DNA of 64,000 bases, taken from positions 400,374,192-400,438,191 of the forward strand of contig CM060921.1 in NCBI GenBank assembly GCA_030737875.1, given 5' to 3'. Source of the stretch: Allium sativum (Eukaryota > Streptophyta > Magnoliopsida > Asparagales > Amaryllidaceae). The translations under genes and the position numbers were made by a program. The notes beneath the pieces are model-generated. The model searched no databases, had not been told where the DNA came from, and was given only the letters and a program-made list of their open reading frames with translations. Below are positions 58,487 through 64,000 of this stretch, in pieces (the stretch's first letter is position 1; each line of letters opens with the position of its first letter).

Positions 58487-60262
58487 TTAGGTCTTAGGAG
58501 TCCAAACCCATACGGGTCCGGTATCCCCTTTATACAAATAATTTGAATTATGATGTACAGTACTTAAAAAATTTTGAATGTACTTGTTCCTAATCAAACT
58601 ATTATTTGTTTTAGGAACCCATACTTTTATAGATTTGGCATTCTTCTTTTGAAGTTTCACAATCGGTTTAGGTTTGGAATATAATAAACTAAGATTTTTC
58701 TTAGCTTCAGTTTCTTGTACTACCTTATTTTTCCTTTTTCTTTTACCAAGATTTTTCTTGATAACTAGTTTCTTATATCCCAATCCTTGTTTATTTGTAG
58801 TTGATTGTGAATTCTCAATAAGTTTTGTCAAATTTTCTCGACCTTTGTTAAAGTTAGAAACATTTTTTGTAATGTCATCTAATTTTGATTGTAAACTAGC
58901 TTTTTCAAGGTCTAGAATCTTGACTTTTGCTTTAAGCTCATGATTTTCAGTAATGAGAATATCATTCTTCTTTTTTTGAACTTCAATTTCTTGAGTTAAA
59001 AGAGATAGTTGAGAATTAGAATTAGAAGACGATTCTTGAGCCTTTTCAAGTTCTTCTTCTAATATTTTCTTCTCATCTTTTAACATATCTCGTTCTAATT
59101 CAGATCTATTCAACATTGTCTTGACTTCTTTTAACTGATATTTTGTTTCTTTAAGTTTAATCATTACTTTATCATAAATATCAAGCATATCCTCAAGAGT
59201 AGGAATTCGTACCTCATCCTCTGTTGCCATAAAACATACATTTGCTTGTTCAGTGTCTGAGTCACTATCGCTATCAGATGAAGATGAGTCTGAATCATCC
59301 CAGGTTACTGAGAAAGCTCTCTTCTTTGATTTGTCCTTCTTGAATTTTTCGGAATTCTTCTTTTTATCCGGACAATCTTTTTGCGCATGTCCCTTTTTGT
59401 GACAATTGAAACATTCCATATTTGAAGATGATGGTTTATTTGATCCAAACTTCCTTTTGTCGTATCGACTAGCTTTTCTTTGCTTTAAAAACTTCTTAAA
59501 GCCTTTTGCAATAAGTGCTAAGTCTTCATCTTCAGAATCTGAAATGTCTTCATCTTTTTCGGCATGAAAAGCAACAATTTTCTTTTCTTCTTTTTGTTCT
59601 CTTCTAGCCTGTAAATTTGCTTCATAGGACATTAGATTTCCTATCAACTCATCTGGCTTCATGGTAGAAAGATCATTAGCTTCTTCTATAGCTAATACTT
59701 TTCCTTCCCATTCATTAGTCAGTGAGTGTAGGATTGTTGAAACTACATCAAAGTCAGAATATTTTTGTCCTAACCCAATAAGAGCATGATGAATAGTTTG
59801 AAACCTTGAATACATCTCATTGATTGTTTCATTTGGCTTCATTTTGAAATTTTGGAATTGACTTTTCAACAAAGCTATTTTTGCTTGTTTAACCTTGTTA
59901 GTACCTTCATGAGTTGTTTTTAGCGTTTGCCAAATTTGATAAGCAGTGGTACAGATACTAACACGGTTATACTCATTTTGGTCTAATGCACAAAACAACA
60001 TATTTATTGCTTTTGCATTTACTGCTGCTGCTGTTTTCTCAGCAGGAGTCCATTCTGCATACTCAGTAGTTGGATTAACTATTTCTTTCTGAGTAGCATT
60101 CCAAGCATCATAACTTGTTGATTGCATATAGAAAGCCATACGTGTTGCCCAATAACTATAGTTTAGGCCATTAAAGAAAGGAGGTCTTTGTGTAGATTGA
60201 CCTTCAGTGTAAGTGTTAGTGCTAGTGCTTGCGTTATTTGCCATATTACTAGAATATATCAA
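58487..60262 (-). CDS. gag: Copia gag (nucleocapsid precursor)
   Basis: 591 codons, intact. The first ATG is 31 bases from the primer site; a second at 60244 (MANNASTSTNTY) is equally plausible. Residues ~30-230 match the copia-type gag/UBN2 region (FNGLNYSYWATRMAFYMQS, YQIWQTLKTTHEGTNKVKQ, FKMKPNETINEMYSRFQ). A CCHC knuckle (CFNCHKKGHAQKDC) is near residues 283-296, followed by a Lys/Ser/Asp-rich stretch and a long coiled-coil region (~360-480), and the typical copia end VWVWTPKT. Gag forms the virus-like particle and packages element RNA in the cytoplasm (family knowledge). The extended coiled-coil C-terminus is typical of Sireviruses. It is separated from pol by a stop and a frame difference. 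Confidence 0.93.
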   Translation of the reverse strand: MIYSSNMANNASTSTNTYTEGQSTQRPPFFNGLNYSYWATRMAFYMQSTSYDAWNATQKEIVNPTTEYAEWTPAEKTAAAVNAKAINMLFCALDQNEYNRVSICTTAYQIWQTLKTTHEGTNKVKQAKIALLKSQFQNFKMKPNETINEMYSRFQTIHHALIGLGQKYSDFDVVSTILHSLTNEWEGKVLAIEEANDLSTMKPDELIGNLMSYEANLQARREQKEEKKIVAFHAEKDEDISDSEDEDLALIAKGFKKFLKQRKASRYDKRKFGSNKPSSSNMECFNCHKKGHAQKDCPDKKKNSEKFKKDKSKKRAFSVTWDDSDSSSSDSDSDSDTEQANVCFMATEDEVRIPTLEDMLDIYDKVMIKLKETKYQLKEVKTMLNRSELERDMLKDEKKILEEELEKAQESSSNSNSQLSLLTQEIEVQKKKNDILITENHELKAKVKILDLEKASLQSKLDDITKNVSNFNKGRENLTKLIENSQSTTNKQGLGYKKLVIKKNLGKRKRKNKVVQETEAKKNLSLLYSKPKPIVKLQKKNAKSIKVWVPKTNNSLIRNKYIQNFLSTVHHNSNYLYKGDTGPVWVWTPKT

Positions 60263-60292
60263 ATAACTGTGTTACGGTTATAAGATAACCAA

Positions 60293-60304
60293 GCTCTGAT
60301 ACCA
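60293..60304 (-). promoter_or_regulatory. Copia primer binding site (initiator tRNA-Met)
   Basis: Plus-strand GCTCTGATACCA, two bases (AT on the element strand) from the 5' LTR. Confidence 0.93.
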
Positions 60305-60306
60305 AT

Positions 60307-61478
60307 TGAAAGGGTCGGGTGTGTGTACGCGACTTGTGCAGGATCTATAATTTGGCTATGCGGAATATGATAACAAACTTTAAATGCAGTAAAGTAAAGT
60401 AAAGTAGAGTAACGACACCAGGATTTTTATACTGGTTCGGACCTCCAGTCCTACGTCCAGTCCCGAAGCTCCTCTTCGGCTTTTCACTAAACAATACCCT
60501 CGCTTCACCCGGAGGAACAGGTTCACAACTACTTGATTTACGGGCTACAAGTTTACCCACTTGATTTCACGGGCTACAAGCTTACCCACTTGATTTCACG
60601 GGCCACAAGCTTACCCACTTGATTTCACGGGCCACAAGCTTACCCACTTGATTTCACGGGCTACAAGCTTACCCACTTGATTTCACGGGCTACAAGCTTA
60701 CCCACACAGGACAATTACAAGAGTTTGACTTCTGACTGTGTTCTTCTTTCAACACTGATTAGCCAACGATTGAGTACACCCTTCCTATAATCTTATCCTC
60801 AAATGAAATTTGATGTTTAGAAAGATTAGGAAGTATATTATCGAATTGAATCACAAGTGTATGAAATATGCTTAGAGATTCAACCGATAAAATGAATGCT
60901 TTTTGAGTTCTTTTTGAACGAGAAGAATATTGCAAGATAGATCAGAAAATAGAGAGAAATTTCGGTAATTTGGATGATTGTAAAATCATGTATTTATAGA
61001 GATCGAGAGGTTGCAAATGTTGGTGAAAAGATGCATCTAAAAGGAGTTATTATTCATGAAGAAAAATGGATGCAACTCTTGAAGAAAGAAGATGACTTTT
61101 CAATATAACGGTCAAAATTCAAAAACCTGTTGACCTATAGAATTTTATAGGTCGACATGTTTTTAGCCGTTGGAATTCAAAAACCTGTTGACCTATAAAA
61201 TTTTGTAGGTCGACCTATTTTTGACCGTTACAATTTAAAAACCTGTTGACCTATAAAAAATTGTAGGTCGACATGTTTTCGGTCATATGCATAAAAAATG
61301 TCTTCATGAGTAGTATTTTCAAACAATTAGAAGTATGATTATTTGAGGATAGATTTTAACATTTTATAACTCTAAATAATCAACTTCTAACCTATGAAGT
61401 CATCTTGTCTTCTTTTTGTCGATGTAGAAGCTTCTTCTTGTCATAAATCAAAATAACCATCAACGCTTCGACTCAACA
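60307..61478 (-). repeat. Copia right LTR (5' LTR in element orientation)
   Basis: Nearly identical to 51217-52359. Keeps the minus-strand TATAAATA at 60991-60998. Contains one more 29-bp unit and the same three palindromes (61123-61278). Confidence 0.93.
60991..60998 (-). promoter_or_regulatory. TATA box of the copia 5' LTR
   Basis: The minus strand reads CTCTATAAATACATG, about 480 bases into the LTR. The 3' LTR has a T-to-C change at the same place. Confidence 0.6.
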
Positions 61479-61483
61479 TAATG
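61479..61483. repeat. Copia element target-site duplication, right copy
   Basis: TAATG, identical to 51212-51216. Confidence 0.92.
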
Positions 61484-62860
61484 CTCCAGGGTCACACAGT
61501 AATGTCAAAATGGATGAAACAATTAAGTGAACAGATTAAGTGTGCATGCACAAGCATTTGGAAAGTAATGCATATAATCAGTGTGGTCCAGACCCTGTAC
61601 ACATGGATATATACATGGCAGATCAACTAAATGATCAAGGCAGTGATCATACAGCAAAAGTAAAGCACAATAAAATAGCATGTATACAAGCATGGTCGAG
61701 TTCATAACAGCATAGAGGATCTCTTTCAAGTTCTGTCTACATGGAAACAAGAAAGTGGTGCAGCAAACAAGCAACTCAATATATATGGCCAAGCATGTAC
61801 AAGTATCTGCATGAAAGCATGAAAGTACAACCAAGTTCAAGGGATCATAGCAGACGCAAGAATGGAGGCTTAGCAACTCAAAGAGCATGATAGTGCAACA
61901 TGTTTCAATGGTAATACATTGCATGGGTGACCATGATAGTCAAAAGCATTAAGATTTCAAGTGTAGCAGGAAAATGGTGACACAGCAAACAATGAAGGTA
62001 CATGGTCGATTCTGTTCAAAGATACAATGGAGTATACATGCAGCAGTTAAAGGAAAAGTCTCATTTTAAAATCTGTTGTAAATGAGCAATCAATATTCCA
62101 GAAAACTGAAATTAAGTTTGGGGCTAAAATCATATGTTTCCAGTTTGTGATTCAATCAAGGATTTCAAACAAGGCAAGAGAATTATGGTCATTTTATTCC
62201 AGGAAGTCATGGCATCAAATCAAACAAGGGAATACCATTCAGAAATTTAATGTCGAGGTAATCAATGTCATAATGCAATTTCAAAATGAATTTCCAGAAA
62301 TCTCACAACAAATATGGCAAGAAATTCATTCTACAGAACTGAAATGATTTAGTTTTTAATCAAGGTGCTTTCAGAAACAATTCCTGGAAAGTAAATAAAG
62401 AATAAATTTGGGAAGAAAATTTTTCTGCAAATTAATCCTTTATTTCAAGAACCAAAAATGTCAAGAATCAGTTTTGAATTGCAAATGGATTTTTCAATAT
62501 ATATTCGGCAAGTTTTAATCACAATTCAATCACAAATTCACGGCTCTAATTGAGAGCAATCAAAAAGGGGCCACAAACTTTCAATCAAGAAATTCACGCA
62601 GAGAAATTAAAGCCGATTTTATCAAGAGTTTGTCAAAAAGAGAAATCACGCAAGGGATTTATTCATGTATTTATAAAGGCAACAAATTCAAATCCATTTC
62701 AACGTCGAGGTAATTAAATCAAAAACCGCACAAATCAGGGACAATCAGATCCAAGTCAAACTCACGAAATCAGAAGTTAAGGGTTTTGATTTACCCTATT
62801 TATCAACACCAATATCATCACATGCAGTTTTTATCGAAATCATACAACAACAAAAATTAC
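61484..62860. other. Unassigned non-coding DNA
   Basis: Continuation of the DNA at 50499-51211. Rich in CAGCAAACAA, AAGCATG and CATGGTCGA words but without a gene, RNA gene or clear repeat unit. Possibly non-coding sequence of another retroelement. Confidence 0.45.
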
Positions 62861-62869
62861 AGAGAAAAT

Positions 62870-63110
62870 TGTATTCAGAGCACTCACAGATTTTCAGAGA
62901 TTCGATCGCCAGAGAGTGAGAGGGACAACCAAATCGATCGACGAAGAGGAACACATCAGAGAACAAGAATTCATCAATCTGAAGCCATCGAGATTTGATT
63001 TGGGGCAAATATTAAAACCCTAGGCCGCCATTTTTTTCAGAAAATAAAAGGAGATCGGGCAAATGAACTAGAATGGGCCGGTTAAGTTTTTATGGACTAA
63101 GCCATATTTT
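62870..63110 (-). promoter_or_regulatory. Promoter/5'-leader-like segment
   Basis: Read on the minus strand: a TGGGCC-type site II core (in CCGGCCCATTC, ~63070-63081), a telo-box-like CCTAGGGTTTTAA (~63012-63024), then a pyrimidine-rich leader with CCCTCTCACTCTCTGGCGATCG and a donor-like CTG/GTGAGTGCTC (~62875-62890). This looks like a plant gene 5' end or an LTR U3/leader. No coding exon could be assigned. Confidence 0.35.
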
Positions 63111-63587
63111 TTCTAAAGGGATGACCCCTTGTTTTAACTCCTAAGGGTTTTAAGTTTTGATCTTTATTTTTTGTATTGTTTTTTTTTCAATTTCTTCCGT
63201 AAACGATCAACCAGTTTCTAGTGTCTGTAAAATACTAGGAGTTTCAGTCAAGGAGTTGACTGACAGTTGACAGAGTCTGTAAAATCTGGGTTACGGATTA
63301 CAGGGTTGTAATTCGGGGAAATCTGATCGAGGGGATATCGACCAGTCTACGGTTTTGAGCGTAGGGTTAGAATAGGAGCAGGGTTTGCAAGTGTACATGG
63401 TCTTGTATGCGGGATCTGTTCTATCACCTAGTAGAAACCTTAGAAATGCAGCAGTAGGCAGGGTTTTGCCGAAGCTGGGTATATCTGTGTGTGATTTATT
63501 TTCTGCATTTCTGTTTCTGCTATATTCTGTGATCTGTTTATTATTATTTATCTTGTTTGATTTTTAATTCAGTTAAAAACTGTGATA

Positions 63588-63628
63588 AACCCTATTCACC
63601 CCCCTCTAGGGTTAATCTAGATCCAACA
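63588..63628. repeat. LTR-terminus-like inverted repeat and CA/TG end
   Basis: AACCCTA (63588-63594) and TAGGGTT (63607-63613) flank a C-rich loop, followed by ...GGATCTAG-type sequence ending ATCCAACA at 63628. On the minus strand this reads TGTTGGAT... then the inverted repeat, resembling LTR ends of plant copia elements. No second LTR or target duplication was found. Confidence 0.4.
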
Positions 63629-63811
63629 CTTATTACCTCTTGTTTGATGTGCGACCACTCAAAAAATCAAGTGGGTCTTAAATGGTTGGCATTTCTAGAA
63701 AATTAAGTGAGTGTGGTAAGTATTCATAGGGTAGTGCAGCCTTGTGTTATACTAACATAGAGATGTCTAAACTCGCACTATTGGAAACTCAGCTTATTGG
63801 AGGTTGTTTAA

Positions 63812-64000
63812 TGTAAAAACCCAGATTTTCGGGTACTAGCGTAAATAAATTATAGCAAAGGTTATAATTTATTGATTGTGAATTAAATTAATTTAGAAGT
63901 GACTAACTGGTAAAATCACTTAGATGTATAAATTTGAAAACCTGCATAAGCTTGAGTATTAATTTGGGTATGATTAGATCTGAATGTGTTAAATTTAACA
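63812..64000 (+). repeat. E4: start of a further E-type LTR, cut by window end
   Basis: TGTAAAAACCCAGATTTTCG at 63812 resembles the element-orientation LTR starts of E1 (TGTAATAACCCGGAAAT), E2 (TGTAATGACCCGGATAT) and E3 (TGTAACGACCCAGATTTT). No primer-site complement precedes it, so this is the outer end of an element running rightwards. Orientation is probably plus. Confidence 0.55.

Larger units (their letters stand above)
51217..61478 (-). mobile_element. Sirevirus-like Ty1/copia LTR retrotransposon, 10.3 kb
   Basis: LTRs 51217-52359 (1143 bp) and 60307-61478 (1172 bp), a perfect TAATG duplication, primer site at 60293-60304, gag, then pol in the copia order protease-integrase-reverse transcriptase-RNase H, then two extra ORFs before the 3' LTR. 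Repeated polypurine tracts before the 3' LTR, palindromes in the LTR and extra ORFs after pol are hallmarks of Sireviruses. LTRs differ by about six substitutions and one 29-bp repeat unit, yet gag-pol and the last ORF carry stops and a frame break. This suggests recent movement of a defective copy. Confidence 0.93.

Overview
This is nuclear DNA from a flowering plant: AT-rich, with no intact host gene, built almost entirely of retrotransposons inserted beside and inside one another. The plant assignment rests on initiator-tRNA-Met primer binding sites (TGGTATCAGAGC), Tekay/Del-like polypurine-tract regions, a Sirevirus-type Ty1/copia element, plant LINEs with DUF4283-type ORF1, a hAT MITE, and relics of plant mobile domain (PMD) and GRF zinc-finger genes. 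No species is claimed. I found no tRNA, rRNA or CRISPR.

Layout. 1-10720: element E1, a minus-strand LTR retrotransposon with 6.2-kb LTRs and only 1.0 kb of coding-free internal DNA; its outer LTR is cut by the window edge. 10721-12807 and 30704-30985: two parts of an old plus-strand LINE (LINE-A). LINE-A is split by a complete minus-strand LINE (LINE-B, 12823-30688, 15-bp target-site duplication). LINE-B is itself split within ORF1 by element E2 (18807-30042; 5.0/4.9-kb LTRs, 1.35-kb internal). 30986-37656: an island of older debris with a quasi-palindromic repeat cluster, a GRF zinc-finger relic, a hAT MITE with its target duplication, and a PMD relic. 37662-50493: element E3 (5.7-kb LTRs, 1.37-kb internal, perfect TATCA duplication). 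51217-61478: a nearly complete Sirevirus-like copia element with gag, pol and two extra ORFs (perfect TAATG duplication). 61484-63628: unassigned DNA with promoter-like and LTR-terminus-like sequence. 63812-64000: the first bases of a fourth E-type LTR.

E1, E2 and E3 are three families of one non-autonomous group (LARD-like). They code for nothing recognisable, yet share TGTAA...TTACA ends, the polypurine-tract region, the primer site and a set of RNA-hairpin-forming blocks. The best candidates for something undescribed are: (a) a 39-nt hairpin close to the primer site, present in all three families with compensatory base changes and tandemly duplicated in E1; (b) a second internal hairpin, also with a compensatory change; (c) exactly 22-bp-spaced GTCGAC doublets in both the LTR and the internal region of the copia element; (d) a ~166-bp segment inverted in place between the two LTRs of E1; and (e) a double primer site with a foreign ~200-bp segment in E3. 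If E1-E3 move, the proteins must come from an autonomous relative not in this window.
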